Source of the DNA: Triparma columacea
Lineage: Eukaryota; Sar; Bolidophyceae; Parmales; Triparmaceae
NCBI GenBank assembly: GCA_030267965.1
Contig: BRYA01000252.1
Location: forward strand, 1-35,379
Direction: 5' to 3'
DNA length: 35,379 nucleotides
The translations under genes and the position numbers were made by a program. Numbering within the stretch: position 1 is the stretch's first letter; each line of letters opens with the position of its first letter. The notes under the pieces were generated by a model. The model ran no database searches, was not told the DNA's origin, and worked only from the letters and a program-made list of their open reading frames with translations. Of the stretch, positions 23,102-33,596 are shown piece by piece.

Positions 23102-23603
23102 AAGGCGAAATGGTTGAGCGAGGAGGAGACCGGAATGGTTTTGGGCAAAAATATAGCTTTCAAAGAAAGGTAAGGCGGACAACAATGACAATGATGACCT
23201 TTGTTAAGGCTTTCACCTGTTGTATTTTGTCCTGTCGTTGATTGCTGTCTCCTATTCACGTCAACTTCAAGCTATTTAACCTCTCAATTCGGTGACTGAG
23301 TATTCATTGGGATTGGATTTTTCGTCTCATAGACGAGATAATACTACTTTCGGCCATATTTCTGATACTGTTAGTATCATATTGGGGTTGACATCGGGCA
23401 GAAAGCCGCCATTGACGCCACAATGACGTATTCCTTGAGGGTCTCACCATACTCTCCCTTGTTCTTTGTCAATCACACCATACTAACCCTCCTGATTCAC
23501 GTCAATAATGTAAGAACTCGTAGATAGTCAGTATCAAATAGCTTGGGTTTTCAACTGACACCGAAAAGATCCTTTCAACCCCAGGACTCTCCCCTTCCCC
23601 AAA
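23102..23603. other. Intergenic region upstream of the first LRR gene
   Basis: About 500 bp between the myosin pseudogene and the first LRR gene. It holds two copies of the phrase ATTCACGTCAA (near 23253 and 23500, CRE-like ACGTCA core) and a short hairpin TCGTCTCATAGACGA near 23322. I see no gene. Confidence 0.4.
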
Positions 23604-24609
23604 ATGCCCCAAACTGCAGTATAACTATGGGACAGACGAGACAGGGAGCTTCAAAGACGATCTTGAGCTCACAGAAGTCACATTTGCAGAAGGAGTGACG
23701 TCGATTGCCGATGACACCTTCAGGGGATGCTCCTCCCTCACGGCCATTACCATCCCAGATGGAGTGACGAAGATTGGCAATGGCGCCTTTAATGGATGTT
23801 CCTCCCTCACGGCCATCACAATCCCAGACGGAGTGACGATGATTGGCAAGGGCACCTTCTTCGGATGCTCCTCCCTCACGGCCATCACCATCCCAGACTC
23901 AGTGACGACAATTGGCGATGGCGCCTTCTGCTATTGCTCTTCACTCACGACCATCACAATCCCAGATGGATTGATGATTTTTGGCGAGGGCGCCTTCTTT
24001 GGATGCTCCTCTCTCACGGCCATCACCATCCCAGATGGAGTGACGACGATTGGCAAATTTGCCTTCAGAGGATGCTCCTCCCTCACAGCCATCACCATCC
24101 CAGACGGAGTGACGACGATTGGCAAATATGCCTTCCAAGGATGCTCCTCCCTCACGGCCATCAAAATCCCGGACTCAGTGACCTCGATTGGCGATGGCGC
24201 TTTCCTTAATTGCTCCTCCCTCACGGCCATCACAATCCCGGACGGAGTGACAACGATTGGCGGTGGTGCCTTCTACAGATGCTCCTCCCTAACGAAACTC
24301 AGTCTATCTCCCGCTGTCTCCATCGGTGAAGAATGCTTCTTGAACTGCACTGCCCTAATCGCTGCCGCCGCTGATCAAAATATGTCCACTGTCGAGGACC
24401 TTCTCCATTCTAGGTGGCACCGCATACGTGAACGCGTCAACGCTCTCCTGTGCCTCAAGGGAAGCTGGGATCACGTGGAGGATCCACCCAGGAGATCGGC
24501 TAGGAAGCGGAAGCGAACTGACGGAGTTGAAGCACCACCGCTAAGGGCAAGTGAGGCACGTGAGAAGATCCCGAAAGTTTTGTGGAGAGTCATTCTGGAG
24601 TTTCTGTAG
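23604..24609 (+). pseudogene. BspA-type leucine-rich repeat protein, frame broken after the start
   Basis: The LRR frame is open to 24609 and encodes about ten 23-residue repeats of the form GCSSLTAITIPDGVTTIGDGAF, then the conserved C-terminal module (MSTVEDLL, RRSARKRKR, IPKVLWRVILEFL). The ATG at 23604 matches the start of the paralogue at 25145, but codon 7 is TAA (23622-23624). Alignment to the paralogue indicates a one-base insertion in TATAACT that moves the LRR out of frame. Either this copy is dead, or it uses a later in-frame ATG such as the one near 23971 and loses several repeats, or the base is an assembly error. BspA-type LRRs form solenoids used in binding. The basic cluster suggests nuclear entry (inference). 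Confidence 0.65.
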
Positions 24610-24712
24610 GAAGCGGAAGCGAACTGACGGAGTTGAAGCACCACCGCTAAGGGCAAGTGAGGCACGTGAGAAGATCCCGAAAGTTTTGTGGAGAGTCATT
24701 CTGGAGTTTCTG
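24501..24712 (+). repeat. 106-bp tandem duplication at the LRR gene 3' end
   Basis: The segment 24501-24606, starting TAGGAAGCGG and ending GAGTTTCTG, is repeated directly at 24607-24712. The duplication puts TAG immediately after the final Leu codon, replacing the TAA used by the paralogue at 26002. It therefore leaves a redundant copy of the coding 3' end in the 3'UTR. Confidence 0.92.
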
Positions 24713-25144
24713 TAACTCGCATTCGGGTCATGATACTAGATGGTTTTACGTTCAAACTCGTTGTTGTTAAATCAATCGTTCAATTGTTTTATCTGAGATG
24801 GACTGGAAAGGCGGAAAATAATCTGGGAGAGACTGAGAAAATGAGAATTGGAGTCTTTGAGATTATTTGGGCATTATAATGCCAAGAAAACTGTATTATA
24901 AGCTATAATAATACTATTTACAGCATTGTGAAACGCTTCACATTACCAACAACAATACTACTACCTACACCATATCCAAACACGTTGTAGCTCTAGCTTA
25001 AATTTGGCCCAACAAAACTACATCGCCAAATCCCCAACTTTCAATCCTCTCCTCTCCATCTAACTATCACTCCATACGCTAGCTCGAGCGCTGTCACCAC
25101 TATAACTATCATTCTTCCCAAACCCCTCCCAAATCCTTCCAAAA
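24713..25144. other. Intergenic region between LRR paralogues
   Basis: The first ~110 bp (AACTCGCATTCGGGTCAT and following) are nearly identical to the 3' flank of the second LRR gene at 26001, so the duplicated unit includes the 3'UTR. The rest is AT-rich and ends in C/A-rich leader sequence before the ATG at 25145. I see no gene. Confidence 0.5.
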
Positions 25145-26002
25145 ATGCCCAAATCAGCAGTATACTCTGGCAAAGAGAGATTCTTGGATGATCATGAGCT
25201 CACAGAGGTGACTTTTGCAAAGGGAGTGACGACGATTGGCGAGTACGCCTTCTGGGGATGCTCCTCTCTCGCAGCCATCACGATCCCGGACACAGTGACG
25301 ACAATTGGCAATCAAGCCTTCACAAAATGCTCCTCCCTCACTGCCATCACCATCCCAGACAGAGTGGCGATGATTGGCCGTGCCACCTTCGCAGGATGCT
25401 CCTCCCTCACAGCCATCATCATCCCGGACGGAGTGACGATGATTGGCGAATGCGCCTTCTACAAATGCTCCTCCCTCACATTCATCACAATCCCGGATGG
25501 AGTGACAACGATTGGTCATGGCGCATTCGGTGAATGCCATTCCCTCACGGCCATCACCATCCCGGACGGAGTGACGATGATTGACATTTACGCCTTCAGA
25601 GGATGCTCCTCCCTAACGGCCATCACAATCCCAGATGGAGTTACAAAGATTGGTAAAGAAGCCTTCAGAGATTGCGCCGCCCTGATGAAGCTCAGTTTAT
25701 CCCCTGCCATCTCCGTCGAATCGGGCGCTTTCATGAATTGCGCCGCCTTAATCGCTGCCGCTGCCGATCAAAATATGTCCACTGTCGAGGACCTTCTCCA
25801 TTCTAGGTGGCACCGCATACGTGAACGCGTCAACGCTCTGTTGTGCCTCAAGGGAACCTGGGATCACGTTGAGGATCCACCCAGGAGATCGGCTAGGAAG
25901 CGGAAGCGAACTGACGGAGTTGAAGCACCACCGCTAAGGGCAAGTGAGGCACGTGAGAAGATCCCGAAAGTTTTGTGGAGAGTCATTCTGGAGTTTCTGT
26001 AA
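25145..26002 (+). CDS. BspA-type leucine-rich repeat protein with conserved basic C-terminal module
   Basis: An intact single-exon gene of 285 residues. A short N-terminus (MPKSAVYSG) leads straight into eight or so 23-residue repeats of the form F-x-GCSSLTAITIPDGVTTIG. These are followed by a degenerate cap (LMKLSLSPAISV) and an ~85-residue module shared with the copies at 23604 and 32508. That module contains ADQNMSTVEDLL, RWHRIRERVNALLCL, the basic stretch RRSARKRKR (nuclear-localisation-like) and IPKVLWRVILEFL at the very end. The last segment faintly resembles the core of an F-box helix, but this is weak. The LRR solenoid probably binds a partner, and no enzymatic domain is present. There is no signal peptide, so an intracellular, possibly nuclear, protein is likely. 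Confidence 0.85.
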   Translation: MPKSAVYSGKERFLDDHELTEVTFAKGVTTIGEYAFWGCSSLAAITIPDTVTTIGNQAFTKCSSLTAITIPDRVAMIGRATFAGCSSLTAIIIPDGVTMIGECAFYKCSSLTFITIPDGVTTIGHGAFGECHSLTAITIPDGVTMIDIYAFRGCSSLTAITIPDGVTKIGKEAFRDCAALMKLSLSPAISVESGAFMNCAALIAAAADQNMSTVEDLLHSRWHRIRERVNALLCLKGTWDHVEDPPRRSARKRKRTDGVEAPPLRASEAREKIPKVLWRVILEFL

Positions 26003-26270
26003 CTCGCATTCGGGTCATAATACTAGATGGTTTTACGTTCAAACTCGGGCTTTGTTAAATCAATCGTTCAATTGTTTCATCTGAGACGGTTCTGGAAAGG
26101 CTGGAAAAATGAATGGGGAAAGGCCAAAGGAAGAATAGCACACTCAGCCCACACAAACGCTACGTTTATCCATTAAATTACCTCTGCGTGTATAATCATC
26201 TATCCTTACATCAATATATTCGTCAATAAGATAATATAACGCTTTATAGAGCTCAGAAAGAAGAGTAATA
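26003..26270. promoter_or_regulatory. Short intergenic region upstream of KRR1
   Basis: It begins with the 3'UTR conserved with the first LRR gene (to about 26105) and continues as AT-rich sequence that should carry the KRR1 promoter. No element can be named confidently. Confidence 0.35.
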
Positions 26271-27600
<1,330 letters not shown>

Positions 27601-27827
27601 ATATAAGGGGGGAAGGGAGGGGGGGGAGAGATGGAAACTAATTAAGGAAGGAAGTAGGACGAAAACCATTCGGCATTTTTCTTACCTACAACCCCTGACT
27701 ATACTTGGAAAAAGGGTAACGTTCATGCACAGTAGTTGTTCTGTAGAAAATATTATTTCCCCCATATTAGACCCGTGTCTCTCCCCCTCCCTTCTCTCCC
27801 CTTCCTTCATATTTGTTGTCGTTCATG

Positions 27828-29114
27828 TTACTCCTCCTCCCCCCCAACCTTCTCCTCCTCCTCCCCCCCCTCTTCTCCCTCCTCCCCAACCCCCTCCACC
27901 TCCTCCTCAACTCCCTCCACTTCCTCAGCCCCCTCCATCTCTTCCTCCCCCCCCACCCCCTCCTCCCCCCCCTTACATAAAACAACCTCAGCCTTCCTAA
28001 CAGTATTCCCCTTAACCTCCCACCCACACCTAACCTCCCTAACAACCTGTCCCTCCCCCACATCCTCCCCCCCCTCGTACACCTCCCTATCCCCAACCGA
28101 GCTGTGTTTGAGGGTAGAATATGCCTCACCGACGACAGCGTGATACTCAGACATACCGAGGGATTTCATAGCAGACATTAAAGCACCACCCAAACTACCG
28201 TATCCCTTTGCTACATTACTAGCGTCACCCGAAGTGTTTTCAATACCCCGATCTGTGGTTTCGACTATGGCGTCGTAGAATGGTAGTATTTTGGAGAGTG
28301 TGTTTGCGATGTAGAGTGATTCGGAGTTTTTAGAGGAGGATGTACGGGTTTTTTTGAAGTTGTCTACTTCGGCGGCGAGACGGACGTAGGAATCTTTGGA
28401 GAAACCGGAGGCTTTTGAACGGATTGAGGAAGCCTTTAGTTGGGAGGAGGTTAGCGAGGATGTTAGGGATGCGATGGTCTCCTTTAAAGCGACTATCTCA
28501 GGGTCCTCGGGCTCCTCTGGGACTTCTTCCTCGGCCGAAGATTCTTCCGACTCTTCCTCTCCGTCCTTTGCTTTAATTTCCTCCTCTCCATCATGCTCGT
28601 TCTTTCCGTCGTCCTCCACGTTCTCACCCTCCACCTCCTCCTCCTCCTTAATCTCTTCCTCCTCTCCCTCCACATTCTTAACACCAACTACGTCGTTACC
28701 CTCCTCCCCTATCTCTTTCTCCTCATCAACAGCACCCCCCCTGCTGTTACCTTTCTTACTGGCACCCTTACCCTTAGCCTTGGCTTGTAAGGTGAATAAA
28801 TTGTTGATAGAAGACTCCCTTATTTCCTTCCTTGGAAGAGTATTAACGTCACCAAAGAGTCTGTTTGTTTGTGTGTCGGTGGATGTGGAGGTGTAAGCAA
28901 TGAGAGGTGTGGGAATAGGCTTGAAATGTAGCTTAAAATGGAGCTTGTGTTGAGATGGTGATGTCGGTGAACTTTGGAAAGCCGACTGTTTGGACTTGTT
29001 TGGATGCCAAGTGTGCAGATGGTGGGTGGGAGGGGCGTTTGAGGGGATTATCCAGCTTGTTGATGTTTGAAATGTGCTCAAAATAGCGAATAAGTAGATA
29101 ATTGGAGTCATCAT
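27828..29114 (-). CDS. GrpE nucleotide exchange factor, probably plastid-targeted
   Basis: A single exon of 428 residues. The N-terminus MMTPIIYLFAILSTFQTSTSWIIP looks like a signal peptide, with an aromatic residue after a TSTS cleavage context, followed by a Ser/Thr/Pro-rich transit-like stretch. This bipartite leader is known for plastids of red-algal secondary origin. An acidic insert runs from about 125 to 205. The GrpE core is at about 210-380: RLAAEVDNFKKTR, LSKILPFYDAIVETTDRG, a GMSEYHAVVGE segment, VVREVRCGWEVKGNTVRKAEVVL. GrpE releases ADP from DnaK-type Hsp70. An unusual Glu/Gly-rich tail of about 45 residues follows the core. The nearby HSP70 at 33076 looks non-plastid, so its proximity is probably coincidental. 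Confidence 0.85.
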   Translation of the reverse strand: MMTPIIYLFAILSTFQTSTSWIIPSNAPPTHHLHTWHPNKSKQSAFQSSPTSPSQHKLHFKLHFKPIPTPLIAYTSTSTDTQTNRLFGDVNTLPRKEIRESSINNLFTLQAKAKGKGASKKGNSRGGAVDEEKEIGEEGNDVVGVKNVEGEEEEIKEEEEVEGENVEDDGKNEHDGEEEIKAKDGEEESEESSAEEEVPEEPEDPEIVALKETIASLTSSLTSSQLKASSIRSKASGFSKDSYVRLAAEVDNFKKTRTSSSKNSESLYIANTLSKILPFYDAIVETTDRGIENTSGDASNVAKGYGSLGGALMSAMKSLGMSEYHAVVGEAYSTLKHSSVGDREVYEGGEDVGEGQVVREVRCGWEVKGNTVRKAEVVLCKGGEEGVGGEEEMEGAEEVEGVEEEVEGVGEEGEEGGEEEEKVGGEEE

Positions 29115-29386
29115 GGATCGAAGAAGTTTTGTGGAACTTTTTCCAAGGCAAAGGCAGAGAAGAGGCCTTTGGAAGCTTCACACACAGTTCAAATCTCTAT
29201 CGCTCGCATAAAATGTGCGCTTTGCGGATCTACTGACCATTTAGATGCGCTATGATAACGAAATTAAATACGAAACACTCATTGTATGGAGAACCATAAC
29301 GAGAGGAATATAAATAATTTAAGATGAATCAAATATATTTTATGTAACAATATAACAAGGTTCAACTCTACGCAAGACGCTCCAAC
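29115..29386. other. Intergenic region upstream of the GrpE gene
   Basis: About 270 bp between two minus-strand genes. The part from 29220 to 29350 is AT-rich. It should hold the GrpE promoter and the zinc-finger gene's 3'UTR. I see no gene or clear element. Confidence 0.35.
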
Positions 29387-30184
29387 TTATTTGTGATGAC
29401 TATAAAGGTGCTTCTTCATGTCGCTTCTTTCCGTCGCCTTAAATTCACACCCATGTTGCGGGCATGTATACCACGTTACTTTGTGTGTAGCTGCGCGATG
29501 CTTCTCGAGGGTGCTTTTGTCCTTCGCTTTGTAGTCGCAGTCCCCACACTGGTGCCAGGTTACGTTTTCGTTGTGTATAGCTGCGCGATGTTGCTTGAGA
29601 GCATATTTTCGCTTCGCTTTGTAGTCGCAGTCCTTACAGTAGTGCCAGGTCACGTTTTCATTGTGGATGAATGCACGATGCTGCTTGAGAGTGCTTTTTT
29701 TCTTTGCTTTGTAGTCACAGTCCTTACAGTAGTGCCAGGTCACATTTTCATTGTGGATGAATGCACGATGCATCTTGAGGTCGCTTTTTAGCTTCGTTTT
29801 GTAGTCACAGTCCTTACAGCGATGCCAGGTCACACCATTACCATCACCATTCCAAGAGTCAACGTTCTTTTCATTATCATCGACGTATTCATCGGAGTAT
29901 TCCATTGTCATTCCTCTCTTTCGCTTCTTGCTCCTGCTGTTGGTCTTCCCTTCAGCTACAACCTCCACATTCTCATCCTCATCACATGGTTGGCAAAAGA
30001 GTAGGTCGCTGCCCAGTCCTTCGACACCACCTGCTGTCGATGTACCCTTGTTCCCTCCTGCAAGGATACCAAGGTCCGAAGATGGAATTTCTTCAGCCTT
30101 GAATTCATCTATTGAGGAGGTATTAGGCGCAATTTTGTCGATATGCGACCTCAACTTCCTAGACATCACCGGCTTATGCGACAT
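29387..30184 (-). CDS. C2H2 zinc-finger protein with five tandem fingers
   Basis: A single exon of 265 residues. The N-terminus MSHKPVMSRKLRSHIDK through NTSSIDE is closely related to that of the LRR protein starting at 32508. A linker with a basic nuclear-localisation-like stretch (SRSKKRKRG) follows. Residues ~115-265 hold five fingers of the form C-x2-C-x12-H-x4-H (one x4 between Cys), e.g. WHYCKDCDYKAKKKSTLKQHRAFIH, spaced by NENVTW. Fingers two to four are nearly identical 30-residue units. The last finger is divergent (YTCPQHGCEFKATERSDMKKH). A nucleic-acid-binding, nuclear role is likely. It is divergent from the peroxiredoxin-like gene with only 108 bp between starts, so the two may share a promoter. 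Confidence 0.88.
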   Translation of the reverse strand: MSHKPVMSRKLRSHIDKIAPNTSSIDEFKAEEIPSSDLGILAGGNKGTSTAGGVEGLGSDLLFCQPCDEDENVEVVAEGKTNSRSKKRKRGMTMEYSDEYVDDNEKNVDSWNGDGNGVTWHRCKDCDYKTKLKSDLKMHRAFIHNENVTWHYCKDCDYKAKKKSTLKQHRAFIHNENVTWHYCKDCDYKAKRKYALKQHRAAIHNENVTWHQCGDCDYKAKDKSTLEKHRAATHKVTWYTCPQHGCEFKATERSDMKKHLYSHHK

Positions 30185-30292
30185 GAACTCTTGTAATTAT
30201 CGGATTTGTCCAGTAATTTCCAAATTTCCGAATCCCCCAAAGCATCTCCAAATTAATTCGAACCAAATTCCGCAGAAACTGGACAGACAACC
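30185..30292. promoter_or_regulatory. 108-bp divergent promoter region, partly a shared 5' cassette
   Basis: Only 108 bp separate the zinc-finger ATG from the peroxiredoxin-like ATG. The part next to the zinc-finger start is similar to the sequence upstream of the third LRR gene at 32509-32570, including ATTTGTCCAGTAA and GAATCCCC. No TATA box is evident. Confidence 0.5.
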
Positions 30293-31379
30293 ATGTCATT
30301 AAAAGCGGGAGATGCTGCCCCCAACTTTGACATTGTCGACACGAACGGCAACAAACTCACTCTTGCAGATCTAGGATCGCAAAAAGCTTGGCTTACATTG
30401 TATAGGCCGGTAAGTCAGAGCGTGGGCGAGCAACAACTTCAGAATGCAATCAAATGTGAGGGGCATTTGAGGTCTGCAACACCGACCCGAAGAACCGGGC
30501 GAAAATGCTTTGAATATTAAGGTCGAGAATCAACTATTTAATCCATAATGTTAATATATTGACCAAATCAATGAAGTTTGGAGTCGTCTAACTTTACAAA
30601 CAACCCAAAACACAACCCGCTTTATTGCCACTCAGTCGGCATGCCCCATGTGCAACCTCCAAGTTAGCAGGATAAAGAAGAGATACACAGAGCTAACCAA
30701 GAACGGCATGAAGATCATCCAGGTTTTCGAATCCACTCCTGCAGAAATGAAAAGGTGAGGACCAGGACCAAACTGCCGCCAAGAGAAAACCCGTTCTTAC
30801 AAGGACACGCCACCGAGTTGCATTCTAACTCGTTTTCGCTCCCGTCTGTTCCCCTTTTAGCTTTGCTGGGACGCAGGCCACCGCGGAGTTCCCCATCTAT
30901 GTTCCGGCCCCTGACTCCAATTTCCAAATCTACACAGATTACCACAGGCAGCGCTCCTGTATGGGCTCGGCTATGGGAAAAGCCTTTCCATACCACATGT
31001 GCGTTGATGGGAAGTTTTGGCCCGGAATGGCAAAATTCGGAGCCAACCCTTCGGTGAGTAGTTATCGTAGTTGTCGTAGTGTCGTAATTATCGTTGTCGA
31101 TATCGTAGTTATCTTCGTTGCTACCGCTTTGTCGCTCATCCTTGCCCCCCCTCGTATCACCCGCAGTTTGGCTGCCCCCTCATGAACCCCTCTGGATTTT
31201 ATCAGCTCATGTGCACCTCCCGTGGACTTTTCACCATGCCAACTGATGTCCTCATCGAAGACGGCAAAGTTGTAAACGCGTTTTACGGCGACACCATCGG
31301 AAAGCATTTGGATATTTCGATCGTTGAGGAGTTTGCTGGAATCTCAGGTGCAGTCAGCGGCCAGGAAATGACCCGTTAA
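30293..31379 (+). CDS. Peroxiredoxin/AhpC-TSA-like thiol protein
   Basis: Four exons, 30293-30409, 30636-30754, 30861-31053 and 31167-31379, all in phase, give 213 residues. The start MSLKAGDAAPNFDIVDTNG is a typical redoxin opening (G-x-x-APNF). After the first intron comes SACPMCNLQVSRIKKRY, with a CxxC at about residues 42-45 in the thioredoxin-fold active-site position, then GMKIIQVFESTPAEM. Exon 3 has ATAEFPIYVPAPDSNFQIY, and the C-terminal part has LPTDVLI-type residues (TMPTDVLIEDGKVVNAFYG). The fold matches the AhpC/TSA and redoxin group, which reduces peroxides or disulfides. The CxxC rather than a lone peroxidatic Cys places it with atypical peroxiredoxin-like or SelU-like proteins. 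No targeting peptide is seen, so it is probably cytosolic. Confidence 0.85.
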
Positions 31380-31533
31380 ATTTTTACAACAATTTTGTGA
31401 ACTCATTTTTGGATTAGGAAGACAAATATATTTTCACTTTTTCCGCGCCACCTTCTTCTTCCCCTTGTTCTTGCTCTTCTTCTTCTTGGATCCCTCAGTT
31501 GTGAAAAAAATTGAGCGATTCAACAGCAAATTT

Positions 31534-32508
31534 TTACACAAACTCCAGAATAACTCTCCACAAAACTTTCGGAATCTTCTCACGTGCCTCACTTGCCCTT
31601 AGCGGGGCTTCAACTCCGTCAGTTCGCTTCCGCTTCCTAGCCGATCTCCTGGGTGGATCCTCCACGTGATCCCAGGTTCCCTTGAGGCACAGCAAGGCGT
31701 TGACGCGTTCACGTATGCGGTGCCATCTAGAATTGAGAAGGTCCTCGACAGTCGACATATTTTGATCAGCAGCGGCAGCGATTAGGGCGGTGCAGTCAGA
31801 GAAGCAGTCTTCACCGATGGAGACAGTAGGAGATAAACTGAGTTTCGTCAGGGCTACGCATCCGCGGAAGGCTTCATCGCCAATCTCCGTCACTGAGTCC
31901 GGGATGGTGATGGCTGCGAGGGAGGAGCATTCCTGGAAGGCGGCATAGCCAATCGACGTCACTCCGTCAGGGAAGGTGATGGCCGTGAGGGAGTAGCATC
32001 CTTGGAAGGCGCAATAGCCAATGTGCGTAACTCCGTCCGGGATTGTGATAGCCGTGAGGGAGGAGCATCCGTAGAAGGCGCCATTGCCAATCTTCGTCAC
32101 AGAGTCCGGGATGGTGATGGCCGTGAGGGAGGAGCAGTCTTGGAAGGCGCCCTCACTCATCGTCGTCACTCCGTCCGGGATTATGATGGCCGTGAGGGAG
32201 GAGCATCTAGAGAAGGCGAATTCGCCAATTGTTGTCACTCCGTCTGGGATGGTGATGGCCGTGAGGGAGGAGCATCCGCAGAAGGCGCCATCGCCAATCT
32301 CTATCACTCCGTCAGGGATGGTGATGGCCGTGAGAGAGGAGCATCCCCTGAAGGCCCCCTTGCCAATCTCTGTCACTCCGTCAGGGATGGTAATGGCCGT
32401 GATGGAGAAGCATTCGTTGAATAGGCCCTCATCTATTGAGGTGGTATTAGGCGCTATTGAGGAGGTATTCGACCTCAGCTTCCTAGACGTCGCCGGCTTA
32501 TGCGACAT
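31534..32508 (-). CDS. BspA-type leucine-rich repeat protein sharing the zinc-finger N-terminus
   Basis: A single exon of 324 residues. MSHKPATSRKLRSNTSSIAP at the start matches the N-terminus of the zinc-finger protein at 30184, and the homology continues upstream of the ATG. Then come about nine 23-residue LRR units, a cap (LTKLSLSPTVSIGEDCF) and the conserved C-terminal module with ADQNMSTVEDLL, RRSARKRKR and IPKVLWRVILEFV. Compared with the paralogues, the repeat order differs, the module has HSRW changed to NSRW, one Pro of the PP pair is missing and the last Leu is Val. It is probably an intracellular, possibly nuclear, binding protein (inference). Its 3' flank is not related to that of the other two LRR genes. 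Confidence 0.87.
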   Translation of the reverse strand: MSHKPATSRKLRSNTSSIAPNTTSIDEGLFNECFSITAITIPDGVTEIGKGAFRGCSSLTAITIPDGVIEIGDGAFCGCSSLTAITIPDGVTTIGEFAFSRCSSLTAIIIPDGVTTMSEGAFQDCSSLTAITIPDSVTKIGNGAFYGCSSLTAITIPDGVTHIGYCAFQGCYSLTAITFPDGVTSIGYAAFQECSSLAAITIPDSVTEIGDEAFRGCVALTKLSLSPTVSIGEDCFSDCTALIAAAADQNMSTVEDLLNSRWHRIRERVNALLCLKGTWDHVEDPPRRSARKRKRTDGVEAPLRASEAREKIPKVLWRVILEFV

Positions 32509-33075
32509 GAACTCTTGTGTTTATCGTATTTGTCCAGTAAATCTCCAAACTTTTGAATCCCCAAATTCTCCTCCTTCTCTGCCTGCCACCATGCATCCAT
32601 GCCACCATGCCACCACAAATTTGTCTTTGGGGGGCCAAAAAAGAATAGTAAATAAATGTAAGATATGACGATATTAGGGACTAAATGAGCATCACAACAA
32701 TCCAATGTATCCAACATACATACATGCATCCACTCTGTAATCGTAATAGCGTCCTTAATCTAAAATAAATATGAATTCATCCCACCACACCACGAAAGGT
32801 CTATCAGAACATATCTCATTTATTCCTAATACACGTACAGTTACACTATACCATATGGCTTAACAGCTAAATATAATACGAATCACAAACAGTATACCAT
32901 CATACAACAATATACACCATCACATACACCTTAAACCTTCCAAGAACAAACCAATGGCCGCCGCCAACAACTCCAAACAACAACCCCAAACAATAACCAC
33001 AACACAAACATCTAACCCTCCCTCCCCCCCTAATCCCACCCACCATGCAACACCCCCCCCTCCCCCCAACAACAG
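32509..33075. promoter_or_regulatory. Divergent intergenic region upstream of HSP70
   Basis: About 570 bp separate the divergent LRR and HSP70 starts. The first ~60 bp belong to the cassette shared with the zinc-finger gene. The middle is AT-rich (32640-32930). From 32954 an ATG-led stretch in a different frame is Asn/Gln/Thr/Pro-rich. The sequence just before the HSP70 ATG, CCCCTCCCCCCAACAACAG, looks like a polypyrimidine tract and 3' splice site, so HSP70 may have an intron in its leader. I could not fix a donor. Confidence 0.45.
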
Positions 33076-33560
33076 ATGTCATCATTCACAGCAAACGAAG
33101 ATTATGAGACCATTGTTGGTATCGATCTCGGTACCACCTTCTCCTGCATCTCCGCCTACAACCCCACCGAGAAGAAGGTCGAGGTCATCCCTCTCGCCCA
33201 GGGGCGCACCATGCCCTCCTGGGTCGCCTTCACCCCCGAGGGAAAGACCGTAGGCCACCCAGCCAAGTCCCAGGTCGCCTCCAACCCTAACAACACTGTC
33301 TACGACGTCAAGCGCTTCATCGGACGCCCCTTCAACGACGAGATCGTCAAGGAGGAGTGCAAGGGATTCCCCTTCAAGGTCGTTGACGGAGGAAACGGAG
33401 ACCCCCGCGTTGAGGTCGAGTGGAGGGGAGCCACCAAGCAGCTCGCCCCTGAGGAGATCTCCTCCTTCGTCCTCGCCGAGCTCAAGCAGGCCGCCGAGAA
33501 GCACCTCGGGAAGGAGGTTAAGTCCGCCGTCATCACCGTCCCCGCCCACTTCAACAACCA

Positions 33561-33596
<36 letters not shown>

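Noticed and set aside
23695..24290. CRISPR-like regular repeats of about 69 bp
   Set aside because: They encode 23-residue LRR units in one continuous frame, have no spacers, and lie in eukaryotic DNA.
27725..28143. Pro/Ser-rich plus-strand ORFs over the GrpE 3' end
   Set aside because: They are the complement of the Glu/Gly-rich GrpE tail and have no independent features.
29393..29791. 132-residue plus-strand ORF antisense to the zinc fingers
   Set aside because: It is a shadow of repeated finger units. The sense frame has regular C2H2 spacing.
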